NCBI RefSeq assembly: GCF_910594005.1 | Contig: NC_057824.1 | Location: 23,029,314-23,093,313 of the forward strand | DNA: 64,000 nt | Direction of reading: 5' to 3' | From: Cervus elaphus | Taxonomy: Eukaryota > Chordata > Mammalia > Artiodactyla > Cervidae | Part shown: piece by piece, positions 10,931 through 20,660 of the stretch | Numbering within the stretch: the first letter of the stretch is position 1 | How the letters are laid out: each line of letters begins with the position of its first letter | The notes under the pieces: generated by a model | What the model was told of the DNA's origin: nothing | Databases searched by the model: none | Seen by the model: the letters and a program-made list of their open reading frames with translations, nothing else | Translations under genes and position numbers: made by a program

Positions 10931-10999
10931 TTGATTAGTTTGGTGGTGGTAATTGCTTCACGGGGTACATGTAGATCAAACCATCAGATAGTACACCTT

Positions 11000-11208
11000 G
11001 CTGTTGCTGTTGTTCAGTCAGTAAGTCACATCTGACTCCTTTGCGACCCGCGGACTGTAGCCCACCAGGCTCCTCCGTCCATGGGGCTTCCTGAACAAGG
11101 ATACCGGAGGGGGTTGCTGAGTCCTTTTCCAGGGGACCTTCCTGACCCAGGGATCGAACCCACGTCTCCTGCATTGGTAGGCGGATTCTTTACCGCTGAG
11201 CCACCATG
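11000..11208 (-). mobile_element. Bov-tA SINE with target duplication
   Basis: An antisense copy from CTGTTGCTGTTGTTCAGTC to CCGCTGAGCCACCATG. It is flanked by the 9-nt GTACACCTT at 10991-10999 and 11209-11217, inside the L1 3' end. Confidence 0.92.
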
Positions 11209-11259
11209 GTACACCTTAAATAAATACAATTTTTTATTTGTCAATCATACTTCAATAAA

Positions 11260-12294
11260 CTGTGGAAAATTCTGAAAGAGATGGGAATACCAGACCACCT
11301 GACCTGCCTCTTGAGAAACCTGTATGCAGGTCAGGAAGCAACAGTTAGAACTGGACATGGAACAACAGATTGGTTCCAAACAGGAAAAGGAGTACGTCAA
11401 GGCTGTACATTGTCACCCTGCTTATTTAACTTATATGCAGAGTACATCATGAGAAACGGTGGGCTGGATGAAGTACAAGCTGGAATCCAGATTGCTGGGA
11501 GAAATATCAATAATCTCAGATATGCAGATGACACCACCCTTATGGCAGAAAGTGAAGAAGAACTAAAGAGCCTCTTGATGAAAGTGAAAGAGGAGAGTGA
11601 AAAAGTTGGCTTAAAGCTCAACATTCAGAAAACTAAGATCATGGCATCTGGTCCCATCACTTCATGGCAAATAGATGGGGAAACAGTGGGTGACTTTATT
11701 TTGGGGGGCTCCAAAATCACTGTGGATGGTGACTGCAGCCATGGAATTAAAAGATGTTTACTCCTTGGAAGAAAAGTTATGACCAACCTAGACAGCATAT
11801 TAAAAAGCAGGGATGTTATTTACTGACAAAGGTCCATCTAGTCAAGGCTATGGTTTTTCCAGTGGTCATGTATGGATGTGAGAGTTGGACTATAAAGAAA
11901 GCTTGAGTGCCGAAGAATTGATGCTTTTGAACTGTGGTGTTGGAGAAGACTCTTGAGAGTCCCTTGGACTGCAAGGAGATCCAACCAGTCCGTCCTAAAG
12001 GAGATCAGTCCTGAATGTTCATTGGAAGGACGGATGTTGAGGCTGAAAGTCCAATGCTTTGGCCACCTGATGCAAAGAGCTGACTCATTTGAAAAGACCC
12101 TGATGCTGAGAAAGATTGAAGGTGGGAGGAGAAGGGGACAACAGAGGATGAGATGGTTGAATGGTATCACCAACTCAATGGACATGAATCTGAGTCAACT
12201 CCAGGAGTTGGTGATGGACAGGGAGGCCTAGCGTGCTGCAGTCCAGGGGGTCACAGAGTTGGACACAACTGAGTGACTGAACTGAACTGAACTG
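11260..12294 (+). mobile_element. BovB LINE, 5' truncated, RT palm kept
   Basis: The copy starts at about CTGTGGAAAATTCTG and runs to the BovB terminus CTGAACTGAACTGA. A 181-codon frame (11281-11826) holds the reverse-transcriptase motif GVRQGC and the catalytic box RYADD (Y-A-D-D at 11521-11532), followed by the thumb-like region; later frames are shifted. The duplication CTTCAATAAA flanks it at 11250-11259 and 12296-12305. With no endonuclease or upstream RT motifs it cannot act alone. Confidence 0.9.
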
Positions 12295-12541
12295 ACTTCA
12301 ATAAAGCTTTGTTGGTGGGGGGAATTTATGGAGCATCTCCTATATACCAATAGAGGGAGGCACAGAGCATGGTGAAAGTAGTATGATGTGATGGTAAAGG
12401 GCAGAAGTGGGCTGGAGTTGGGATGGGTGTGTAGATCTCTAGAGAATTGAGAGCCTGGCTCCAGCCCCTATTAGCTGGGTAACTTTGAGTAAACATTTAG
12501 ACTTCATTTTCCTCCTGTTTAATGTGGGAATAATAATGTGC

Positions 12542-12742
12542 CAATTGTTCAGTCATGCCTGACTCTTTGCAACCCCATGGACTTTAGCCCACCAGACTCC
12601 TCTGTCCATGTGGATTCACCAGGCAAGAATACTGGAGTGGGTTGCCATTTCCTGCTCCAGGGGCTCTTCCCAACCCAAGGATTGAACCCGGGTCTCTTGC
12701 ATTGCAGGCAGATTCTTTATTATCTGAGCTACCAGGGAAGCA
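12542..12742 (-). mobile_element. Bov-tA SINE
   Basis: An antisense copy in the MIR, from AATTGTTCAGTCATGCC to the head end GCTACCAGGGAAGC. Flanking ATAAT-rich sequence resembles a degraded target duplication but is too simple to be sure. Confidence 0.92.
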
Positions 12743-12790
12743 CTGGGTATAATGATAATTGCTACCTTTCAGGGTGGTTGTATCATAAAT

Positions 12791-13008
12791 GAAGGATTTC
12801 ACTGGTGGCTCAGTGGTAAAGAACAGGCCTGCCAATGCAGGAGACACAGGTTTGGTCCCTGGGTCAGGAAGATCCCCTGGAGAAGAAAATGGTAACCCAC
12901 TCCAGTATTCTTGCCTGGGAAATCCCATAGACAGAGGAGCTTGGCAGGCAACAGTCCATGGGTTGCAAAACGATCAGACTCGACTTAGTGACTAAACAAC
13001 AACAACAT
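12791..13008 (+). mobile_element. Bov-tA SINE
   Basis: A sense copy: GGATTTCACTGGTGGCTCAG, B box GGTTTGGTCCCTGGG, tail ending ACAACAACAAC. Imperfect 10-nt repeats TCATAAATGA and TCGTGAATGA on the two sides are a plausible aged target duplication within the MIR. Confidence 0.92.
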
Positions 13009-13080
13009 CGTGAATGAGTCGATGCATATCAATTACAGAGCACAGTGCCTGGGCCACATTGTAAGGGATCAATAAATGCT

Positions 13081-13099
13081 AGCTGCTGCTGCTGCTGCT
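13081..13099. repeat. (CTG)n microsatellite
   Basis: About six tandem CTG units at the end of the MIR. Short and interruption-free; probably polymorphic in length. Confidence 0.85.
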
Positions 13100-13111
13100 A
13101 CCAAACCTCAG

Positions 13112-13290
13112 GGCTTGATTCTCTAACTTTGGCTGCCTGTGTATTAAAGTCACCTGGGGAGCTTTTAAATTTTTGATTCCCAGCCATATCTCAGGTCCAC
13201 TAAATGATCATCTTTGGGGAAGAAAGCCAGGAATCAATATTTTTAGAGCTCCCTTGGTGATCCCAAGGTGTAGCCAAGATATACCTTGCG
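13112..13290 (+). mobile_element. MER5-like hAT DNA transposon remnant
   Basis: It carries imperfect inverted ends: CTCTAACTTTGGCTGCCTG with AAAGTCACCTGGGGAGC at the left, and GAGCTCCCTTGGTGATCCC with GGTGTAGCCAAG at the right. This matches the MER5 group of non-autonomous Charlie elements in layout and size. It encodes nothing. Confidence 0.7.
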
Positions 13291-13564
13291 CCATGGAATC
13301 AAAGAAGATTTTAGGGATTCTCACCCTCCCTCTGGGGAACTCACAGCCTTCTTGAGAAGATGGGTGTGTGAGGAGATGTGATCTGATGATGCAGGTATGT
13401 TGCAGGTTTGGGCAAGGAGCTAGGAGAAAACAGCAGGAAGACTGGCTGGTCCAAAGGTATCCTTGAACATAAAAGGCATTAAAGGTAAAGGAAAAAAAAA
13501 AAGAACTTCACACTATTTTTCTTGTTTATGTACAAAAGAAAGTACTTGCCTATGAGTTATATTC
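13291..13564. other. Unassigned sequence
   Basis: No gene or repeat recognised, apart from a short A-run at 13491-13502. Confidence 0.45.
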
Positions 13565-13768
13565 TGGGCTTCCCTCATGCTCAGATGATAAAGAATCTGT
13601 CTGCAATTCAGGAGACCTGGGTTCTATCCCTGGGTCAGGAAGAACCCCTGTAGAAGGGAATGGCAACTCACTCCAGTATTCTTGCCTGGAGAATCCCATG
13701 GACAGATGAGCCTGGCGGGCTACAGTCCATGGGGTCACAAAGAGTCAGACATGACCGAGCATGCATGC
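13565..13768 (+). mobile_element. Bov-tA SINE
   Basis: Head GGGCTTCCCTCATGCTCAG, degraded B box (GGTTCTATCCC) and full body to CAGACATGACCGAGCATGC. No clear target duplication. Confidence 0.92.
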
Positions 13769-14130
13769 TATCAGTGGAAGTATGGCCTTGCTGACAGGGC
13801 CATGTCTCTAAAACTGTAAAATAAATTCACATGGCTTGTGATCATTTGTCACTGTAGCCCTTGGAAACAACAAAACTAGTGACCTATCCTTTTCCAAATA
13901 GGAATGGGAAATCATTTAGGGCCACTCACTCTGATCAGAGAGCAGCCAAATAGACAAGCCACCATCCACTCGGGATTGAGGCTGACTCATGAGCCAAGAT
14001 CTCAGCCATCTAAATCTTTATACGTGCCTTGAAAGGGTTCACTACCTTTATTTTGCTCGAGGCATAGATGGAACTTGACTTTGGGAGAATTTATTGAAAT
14101 CTTTTGGAGTTTAAAAGACCTAAGTAAATG
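13769..14130. other. Unassigned sequence, no gene seen
   Basis: Average-complexity DNA with no frame, repeat or RNA that I can support. Confidence 0.45.
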
Positions 14131-14268
14131 ATTCCTCTGGAGAAGGAAATGGCCACCCACTCCAGGATTCTTGCCTGGAGAATTCCATGGACAGAGGAGC
14201 CTGGTGGGCTGCAGTCCATGGGGGTCACAGAGTTGGACACGATTTAGTGACTAAAGAGCAACAAGTGA
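14131..14268 (+). mobile_element. Bov-A body without a tRNA head
   Basis: It starts at GATTCCTCTGGAGAAGG and continues through the Bov-A body to GATTTAGTGACTAAAGAGCAAC. The tRNA-like head is absent, so this is either a 5'-truncated Bov-tA or a lone Bov-A unit. Confidence 0.87.
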
Positions 14269-14574
14269 AATTTTCTCCCTGTGTTGGATCAGTCTGGTGG
14301 GCACCAATATCAGGACCCCCTGCTCCATGCATCCTCAAGAAGGAGATTGGCCTGAGGTTCTTTTAGCTGCTCAAAAGCACACCATACTTGGCTTCAAACT
14401 AGACTCACTCCACATTACAGTACTCCCTCTAGTTTCTTCCAAATCTTCCCCTTTGAATTCAGAGCAGAGGGTCCCTCACAAAACAGATGCTAGTTTCCAC
14501 TTTTCCAGGACATCCTGACTTCAGTAAATTCAGCTATCCCTCCCTCCCTGCACCGCCATCATTTTTTAGGTCTT
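14269..14574. other. Unassigned sequence
   Basis: C/T-rich in places with short frames on the plus strand. No domain or repeat recognised. Confidence 0.4.
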
Positions 14575-14858
14575 GTTTTTTATTTTTATTTATTTTTTGG
14601 CTTTCCTGGGTCTTCGTGGCTGCTCGAGGGCTTTCCTCTCGTTGCGGCGAGTGGGGCTGCTCTCTTGTGCGGCTTCTCATTGCGGTGGCTTCTCTTGTTG
14701 CGGAGCATGGGCTCTATCTAGGTTTGAGGGCTTCAGTAGTTGTGGCTCGTAGGCTTAATAGCTCCACAGCACGTGGAATCTTCCTGAACCAGGGATCAAA
14801 CCTGTGTCCTCTGCATCGGCAGGCGGATTCTCAACCACTGGACCCCCAGGGAAGTCTG
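14575..14858 (-). mobile_element. CHR-2-type SINE, near full length
   Basis: Antisense: T-rich tail, GGGTCTTCGTGGCTGC, GCGGTGGCTTCTCTTGTTG, GGGATCAAACCTGTG and the head ACCACTGGACCCCCAGGGAAG. About 280 nt, close to full length. The translated product seen on the plus strand is a repeat artefact. Confidence 0.88.
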
Positions 14859-15350
14859 AGGTCCTGTTATTTTACCTGCATCTAAAGTGCCCTTATTTGT
14901 TTATTCAGACATATTTATGGTGTCTTTTTTAATTTTGTCCCTAGAACTGATGTAGATTCCATGGACGGATAAAATGGAGGATAAATCAGACAAGCTTTCT
15001 GTTCTCTGGGAGCTCAGGCTCTGTGTTTAAAAAAAAAAATCCTACAATCGAGAGACTTCAGATAACAAAGGGGAAATTTAGACCCCTGTCAAGAGAGCTT
15101 TAACATAGTAGGTAAGAAAGAAGAAAAGCACAGGTAGTAAAATATATTTTACAGCATTTAGCCGGGAAAGCAAAGAGAAAAAACAAAAAGAATCAATTAT
15201 GGAAATAAAAGGATTAGTTCTTGAGAACCATAGAGATGCTGGTTAGAGCACAAAGACAGAGGGAGAGGATGGTGAGGCTTTTTTTTTTGTCCTTTGCCTT
15301 AGATCAGCCCCTTTCTGATTAATGATATTAGAGATACCTTTGGGATTTCT
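14859..15350. other. Unassigned sequence
   Basis: A-rich in parts (15170-15200). No gene, RNA or repeat recognised. Confidence 0.4.
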
Positions 15351-15620
15351 TTCTTTTTTTTTTTTTAGAAATAGGTTTTACTTATTCATTTTGTCCGTGC
15401 TGGGTCTTTGTTTCTGTGCACGGGTTTTCTTTCTAGTTGCAAGGGTTACTCTCTTGTTGTGGAGCACAACACAACAAGCCCATGTGCCCTTGTGTCTACG
15501 GCACATGGGCTTCAGCAATTGTGGCTCCCGGGCAGGAGGGAACCTCCCCGACCAGGGATTGAGCCCGTGTCCCCCGCATCAGCAGGTGGATACCGAAGCA
15601 CTGGACCACCCAGGAAGTCC
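15351..15620 (-). mobile_element. CHR-2-type SINE with internal hairpin
   Basis: An antisense CHR element from its T-rich tail through GTGCTGGGTCTTTGTTTC to the head ACCACCCAGGAAGTCC. It contains a perfect 13-bp inverted repeat, AAGCCCATGTGCC at 15476-15488 and its complement at 15500-15512, separated by 11 nt. I do not recognise that hairpin from other copies here. Confidence 0.87.
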
Positions 15621-15689
15621 TTGTTGGGATTTTCACACTAAGGGAGGTCGTGGAGCAAGGTGGGCAGTAAAGATCGAACCTGGCGTCAT

Positions 15690-15850
15690 TGCTCGCCCAC
15701 CCTGTGATTTTTGACAATTTCCCCCATTTCTGTACACCTTGATTTTCTCATCTCTCAGTAGTTCCACAAAGGGAGATCCTTTAAAAAGAATAACCTGGCA
15801 CACACGGCATCTGTGGACTAAATGAGATCATGCACACAGAATGCACCCCG
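15690..15850 (+). mobile_element. MIR-like SINE, weak
   Basis: CACCTTGATTTTCTCATCTC, then CCTGGCACACACGG and AAATGAGATCATGC, resemble the second half of a MIR. The order is not fully canonical, so this is tentative. Confidence 0.45.
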
Positions 15851-16074
15851 AGTGGTTGCCAGGAGATGAGGGAGGTGATTTTTCCCAAGTTGTAGATGAA
15901 CTGTTTCCTAATGATAGCTCTCTTATTTAGTGGCTTTGTTTGCCACGCTCGGATACACAAGCCCCTAATTGGTTTTCCCTGCAGGAACCAAGTACCACCT
16001 TCCATTCCATTTCTCACCTTGAATCTGGAATTGGAGAGGAGCCGCCTCTTCTTGGGGGTTGACTGTGGCTTTTC

Positions 16075-16190
16075 TGTGCTTTATTTATCCAACAAGTATT
16101 GGTGGAGTGCCTCTTCCTGGATCCGGGGACAGGGCACAGAGCTAGAGAAACAAATCTCCGTCTTCTTACGGCTTAAATTCTAGCAACAGA
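16075..16190 (+). mobile_element. L2 3' end fragment
   Basis: TTATCCAACAAGTATTGGTGG, GTGCCTCTTCCTGGATCC, GGGACAGGGCACAG and TTACGGCTTAAATTCTAG match the order of the L2 3' terminus. Confidence 0.65.
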
Positions 16191-17088
16191 GAAAATGAAA
16201 TGCACACAACATAAGGTCAGGAGGTGTTAAATGTTATGAAAGACACACAAAGCAATGTTATTAACCAGGAGTTTTTGGACATCTATCAGACACATCAGGG
16301 GCTGTGGAGGCTGATGCTGCAGCCACTGATAAAAACAGAAGTGACTATTACAAGCTGGACTCATGTTGCAAGACAAAGGAGTAGGTAATCTTTGTTGGGA
16401 AAATGGAGATTATCACAGCCTAGAAATAGCCAGTGGTAGGTTGATCAATCAGTAAAAGTGGGCACATGCAGAAGTAGGGAACTTTGCCAAAAACTCCTGT
16501 AAATTCTATCCTCTAAGCCTCAGATACAGTTACTACTTTTGTTCTATACCTGAGATGCAAATTTTCAAGAAGGAGGAAATGGAGAAGGAAGGAAGGAGAA
16601 GGAGGAGGCAGCTAGGATGGATATAAGGGAGTAAAACTGGCCTTGATCTTTCTAAAAAGTCAATGTGGACTTTTAATTTGTTCTCTAAGTGGGAAATGGA
16701 GATAGTGTTTGCCCCAAATAATTTGAGAATATTGCTTCTTCATTTAATTAGGAATATCCCCCAGAAGTGTTTTCACTGAAAAAAAAAATGCAGTTAAATA
16801 CAATTAAAAAGCTAAGGAAATTCAGTGGAGGAGGAAACCCAAGGCTTTGGCATGAAAGGGGCTTCTCAAAGCCCTGGGAAGCCTCCCAGAGGCCTCTCTG
16901 CTTTCCACTTCCAGGCAGCTCTTCTCTGCAATGATGCTCCTCTCCCAGCCAGCTGGAGGGACCGAGGGGCTCTGGCAAAACAGCATGTTCCAGGCTGGCC
17001 AGTCTTGCTGGGCATTTTGATCAACCCTGTGGAAAGGGGCCCCAGCAGTGCCCTGCCCTGGGGAGACAGCTGACACTTCCTTTCTCTC
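16191..17088. other. Unassigned sequence, no gene seen
   Basis: A short GGA/GAA-rich tract lies at 16566-16612. Overlapping frames around 16820-17090 on both strands have no recognisable domain. I see no exon evidence. Confidence 0.45.
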
Positions 17089-17100
17089 CACCCTCTCTGT

Positions 17101-17308
17101 TGTTGGTGTTTAGTGGCCACGTTGTGTCCAGCTCTTTGTGACCCCATGGACTGCAGCCCACCAGGCTCCTCTGTCCATGGAATTCTCCAGGCAAGAATAC
17201 TGGAGTGGGTTGCCATGCCCTCTTCCAAGGGATCTTCCTGACCCAGGGATCAAACCCACATCTCCTGCTTTGGCAGGAGGATTCTTTACCACTGAGCTAC
17301 CTGAGCCC
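17101..17308 (-). mobile_element. Bov-tA SINE with target duplication
   Basis: Antisense copy from TTGTTGGTGTTTAGTGG to the head GAGCTACCTGAGCCC. It is flanked by CACCCTCTCTGT (17089-17100) and CACCATCTCTGT (17309-17320), one mismatch in 12. The right copy directly abuts the next insertion. Confidence 0.93.
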
Positions 17309-17320
17309 CACCATCTCTGT

Positions 17321-17706
17321 CAGTTCAGATCAGTCAGTTCAGCCGCTCAGTTGTTTCCGACTCTTTGTGACCTCATGAATCGCAGCACGCCATGCCTTCC
17401 TGTCCATCACCAACTCCCGGAGTTTATTCAAACTCATGTCCATCAACTCGGTGATGCCATCCAGCCATCTCATCCTCTGTCGTCCCCTTCTCCTCCTGCG
17501 CCCAATCCCTCCCAGCATCAGGGTCTTTTCCAATGAGTCAACTCTTCGCATGAGGTGGCCAAAGTATTGGAGTTTCAGCTTCAGCATCAGTCCTTCCAGT
17601 GAACACCCAGGACTGATCTCCTTTAGAATGGACTGGCTGGATCTCCTTGCAGTCCAAGGGACTCTCAAGAGTCTTCTCCAACACCACAGTTCAAAAGCAT
17701 CAATTT
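17321..17706 (-). mobile_element. BovB 3' fragment, same target as neighbour
   Basis: Antisense BovB tail from CAGTTCAGATCAGTCAG to CCACAGTTCAAAAGCATC. The 11-nt ACCATCTCTGT precedes it (17310-17320) and follows it (17707-17717). The preceding copy is also the right-hand duplication of the adjacent Bov-tA, so three copies of one target motif separate two elements. Confidence 0.92.
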
Positions 17707-17744
17707 ACCATCTCTGTAGTCCTTGGCAGTTGTAAAGAGGTGCT

Positions 17745-17763
17745 CCCCCCCCCCCACCCGCCA
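17745..17763. repeat. Poly-C tract
   Basis: An almost uninterrupted run of C residues. Read length here may be unreliable. Confidence 0.8.
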
Positions 17764-17774
17764 GTAAACAGTAA

Positions 17775-17890
17775 GCTGTAAAATGCCTTCAGAGTCAGAA
17801 TAACATGGGCTTGATCACCTCCCCCACCAATTATCAGGGGTGTGGCCTTAAACAGTGAACTTAACCTCTGGATGGTGTTTCCATCTGCCT
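17775..17890 (+). mobile_element. MIR SINE fragment
   Basis: GTGTGGCCTTAAACAGTGAAC followed by TTAACCTCTGGATGG is a MIR core. It is cut at its 3' side by the next SINE. Confidence 0.6.
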
Positions 17891-18058
17891 TCCATGTGGG
17901 AGACTCTGGTTCATTCCCTGGGTCAGAAAGATCCCCTGGAGAAGAGAATGGCAACCCACTCCAGTATTCTTGCCTGGAGAATCCCATGGACAGAGGAGCT
18001 TGGTGGGCTACAGTCCATGGGGTCACAAAGAGTCGGACACGACTGAGCGAATTTCACT
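17891..18058 (+). mobile_element. 5'-truncated Bov-tA SINE
   Basis: It begins within the head (CCATGTGGGAGACTCTGG), lacks the A box, and ends in the CACTTTCACTTTCA tail variant. No clear target duplication. Confidence 0.9.
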
Positions 18059-18074
18059 TTCACTTTCATTTTCC

Positions 18075-18300
18075 CCCAAACCTCCCTCCCATCCAGGCTG
18101 GCACACTGCATTGGGCAGAGTTCCATGTGCCATAAGTAGGTCTTTGTTGGTTAACCATTTTAAATAGAGCAGTGTATTCATGACCTTCCCAAAGTCCCTA
18201 AGTATCCCTGCCCCCAGCAACCTTAAGTTTGTTTTCTAAGTCTGTGAGTCTCTTTCTGTTGCAACTCTTCTGATAGTTTAAGACTATGTTGTATATTAAG
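18075..18300 (-). mobile_element. L1 3' UTR fragment, antisense
   Basis: GCAGAGTTCCATGTGCCATA, TAGGTCTTTGTTGGTTAACC, AGAGCAGTGTATTCATGACC and TCTAAGTCTGTGAGTCTC are hallmarks of the same L1 3' UTR type seen at 2868-3235. Confidence 0.75.
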
Positions 18301-18664
18301 TGTCTAGAAGAGTACTTGGCACAGAAAATGAAAGCCCATTCAGTGAGAGTTATCAGTCTTACACTTATAACTGCATGAATGAGGAGATCCAAAGCACATA
18401 GGAAACTTGAGTAGCATTTATTCCTTCTTGTTAGCACCCACAGGCTGAAGAAGAAATCCAAGACCTGGATTTATCCAGTTAACATTTCTATGGAGATGAC
18501 GGGGTGAAGCTGTGAAGACAGTTTAGAATAGGAACATCCATCCACACAGAGCACACGTTAGAATGCACTGAAGGCCAGGAGTCTTCTGTGGCTGTGAAAG
18601 CACCTCAGCAATGCTCAGAGGGGCCATCAGTTCCCCTCTCATTTCCCTGCCCAGGCTCTGTACT
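18301..18664. other. Unassigned sequence
   Basis: No gene or repeat recognised. Confidence 0.4.
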
Positions 18665-18671
18665 GGGTCAT

Positions 18672-18886
18672 GCATGCTGAGTCACCTCAGTCATGTCTGA
18701 CTCTGCGACCCCACGGACTGCAGCCCCCCAGGCTCCTCCGTCCATGGGATTCTCCAGGCAAGAGTACTGGAGAGGGTTGCCATACTCTCCTCCAGGGGAT
18801 CTTCATGACCCAGGGATCAAACCCCCATTTCTTAAGTCGCCTGCATTGGCAGGCGGGTTCTTCACCACTGGTGCCACCTGGGTGGC
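18672..18886 (-). mobile_element. Bov-tA SINE
   Basis: Antisense copy from GCATGCTGAGTCACCTCAG to the head ACCTGGGTGG. Flanked by the 7-nt GGGTCAT at 18665-18671 and 18887-18893. The head has a short extra segment (TTTCTTAAGTCG). Confidence 0.92.
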
Positions 18887-19204
18887 GGGTCATATAGCTC
18901 TCTAACTGCCCCTTTAAGATCAGAGTCTCCAAGCTCTTCCTTCACCTGGAATGTTGTCCTGCACCCTATACAGCACATCTGCCTCACCAGTTTCCTCTTC
19001 TCTTGCACTGTCTTAAAGAGTCAAACACTGCTCCTCTTGAAAGTCTTCATCAATTTCTTCTCTGTGCTCCTCGAACAAGCCTTTGTTGCAGCACCTGTGG
19101 ATGTCTGCATGCCCGACTTCTTGTTAGAGGATTGTATCTTTCAATCTCTAGAATTTTCTGAACCTAGGATAGAATCTGGCTTGTCATAGTGTCTAAGTAA
19201 ATAC

Positions 19205-19395
19205 TTGACGATCATGATGGTGACGGTGATGATAATGGCAGTGATGGCATTGATGGTGATGATGATGATGACAATATGGTGATGATGTCGGTGATGTGAT
19301 AACAATGGTGGTGATGATGAGGTGGTGATGACGGGTGGGAATGATGACATGATGCTGGTGTTGAGGCTGATAATGACATGGTGATGATGGTAATG
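19205..19395. repeat. (GAT/GGT)-rich microsatellite
   Basis: About 190 nt of irregular TGATGG / GATGAT / GGTGAT units. On the minus strand this yields His/Ser-rich open frames with no biological meaning. Units are not constant, so it is an old, interrupted simple repeat. Confidence 0.9.
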
Positions 19396-19399
19396 ACTG

Positions 19400-19745
19400 C
19401 AAGCATTTATACAGTGGCTGCCAAGTTCCAGGCAGAGTTCTAATAGCACCTAACACTGTTCTATGTACAGTCTGGTGTGCTGCCGTCCATGGGGTCGCAA
19501 GGAGTAGGACACAACTTAGCAACTGAACAACAACATCAACAGGAACTGTTCTAAATGCTTTAATAGCATTCATTTAATCCTCACAACAACTCCATCCGCT
19601 GGCTACTATTTTCATCTCTGTTTTACAACGAAGCAGAACAAGAATGAATATCAGGGAGTTTGAATAATCTTCCCAAGGTTGACCAGGCTCAGAAGTGGAT
19701 TTCTTACTAAGGTGGCTACACCTCCAGGGTGCTGCAGCATCTGTT
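19400..19745 (-). mobile_element. MIR SINE, antisense, interrupted
   Basis: GTTCCAGGCAGAGTTCTAATAG, then after an inserted SINE tail AACTGTTCTAAATGC, TCATTTAATCCTCACAAC, TTCCCAAGGTTGACCAGG and AGAAGTGGATTTC. This is the usual antisense MIR order. Confidence 0.72.
19464..19541 (+). mobile_element. Short Bov-A/BovB tail fragment
   Basis: Only the shared 3' terminus is present: GTGTGCTGCCGTCCATGGGG, GGACACAACTTAGCAACTG, AACAACAACATC. It is a severe 5' truncation inside the MIR, with CTGTTCTA on both sides as a likely short target duplication. Confidence 0.82.
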
Positions 19746-19759
19746 CTCCCAGGAGATCT

Positions 19760-20289
19760 GGCCCCTGGCATCGTCTCCCTGTGGACTCCACCATGAGAAT
19801 GAATGCTGCTCTGACTCCTGTGGATTTGGGAGCCAAGACGCCTGCATTTCAGCATAAATCGCTGAGCCTCGGAAATAGCCCTGCCTGGCTCCCGAGGGCA
19901 GGAGCTTGTCCCTTCCCAATTCCCAGGCACTTACCACTCGGACAGCTGCACTGGAATGATTTACAACCACACGGTGTTTTCCAGCAAGAAGCTGAAAAAT
20001 GTCACATACTGTGAAATACCAATTGCAGCAACTTGCACGGAGAGCGGCCACTGGTGACTTTCTGCAGACATGCCTGCCTTGGTCCCCAGTCCTCAACACA
20101 CGCTCTTTAATGACTCATCTGGCCCCATGGCAGCTCTGCCTTGACATTGCTCAAAGCAGCAGAGAGGGAAAGACGTTGTGATCAGAGCCAAGTGGGGTAA
20201 AATGCACACGTAGGTGGGTTTTTGTGTGTGATGAAATCTTCCCAGGCTGCCACAAGCATCAGGGTCTGTCCCTTTAGATTCTTCTTCTT
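19760..20289. other. Unassigned sequence, no gene seen
   Basis: Normal complexity. Frames on both strands (for example 19716-20099 minus) lack recognisable domains. Confidence 0.45.
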
Positions 20290-20410
20290 ATCTGTAACAC
20301 ACGGATCCATTTAACAGATACTTATTGTGCCCCCATTATGTGCTACATGCTGGGGACACTGGGTTGAAAAAATACCCACCCTTCATCCCTCAGTCTAGTT
20401 GGGGGTGGAG
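20290..20410 (+). mobile_element. L2 3' end fragment
   Basis: CATTTAACAGATACTTATTG, TTATGTGCTACATGCTGGGG and ACCCTTCATCCCTCAG follow the L2 3' order. Confidence 0.6.
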
Positions 20411-20660
20411 GGGATCCAAGTAAATATTTGCTGTGCTGTGGCAGGATGGAGCTTCTGTTGCTGTGGGGGTCAGGCGAGGGAGGGTCTCACCCTCCTTGGG
20501 GAAATCCTGGAAGCCTTGACAAAGGAGAGGACACCTGGGTAGTGCTTCTAATCCTTGTTATATGGAGAAGGCTTGTAGGGACACCCAGGCAGAAGGGACA
20601 GCTTTTGAGAAGGCACAGGAGCGTGGAAGGATGCTGTGATGCTAGGCTGTGGTACCCAGT

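Larger units (their letters stand above)
9690..12320 (+). mobile_element. L1 3' end split by three insertions
   Basis: The left piece (about 9690-9741) reads GGTGATGGATGTGTTAATTAA. The middle (10931-10999) reads TTTGGTGGTGGTAATTG and ATCAAACCATC, and the next piece (11209-11259) reads GTACACCTTAAATAAATAC. The last follows from 12295. Put together these follow the order of an older L1 3' UTR. An antisense BovB, an antisense Bov-tA and a sense BovB separate the pieces. Confidence 0.68.
12440..13080 (+). mobile_element. MIR SINE split by two Bov-tA copies
   Basis: MIR sequence reads GCCTGGCTCCAGCCCC, TTAGCTGGGTAAC, TTCATTTTCCTCC, TAATAATG, then resumes around 12745-12788 (GATAATTGCTACC). It ends after the second SINE with CAGTGCCTGGGCCAC and AATAAATGCTAGC. 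This is an old host element. Confidence 0.75.

Noticed and set aside
19141..19573. His/Ser-rich open frames on the minus strand
   Set aside because: They translate the GAT/GGT-rich microsatellite at 19205-19395.
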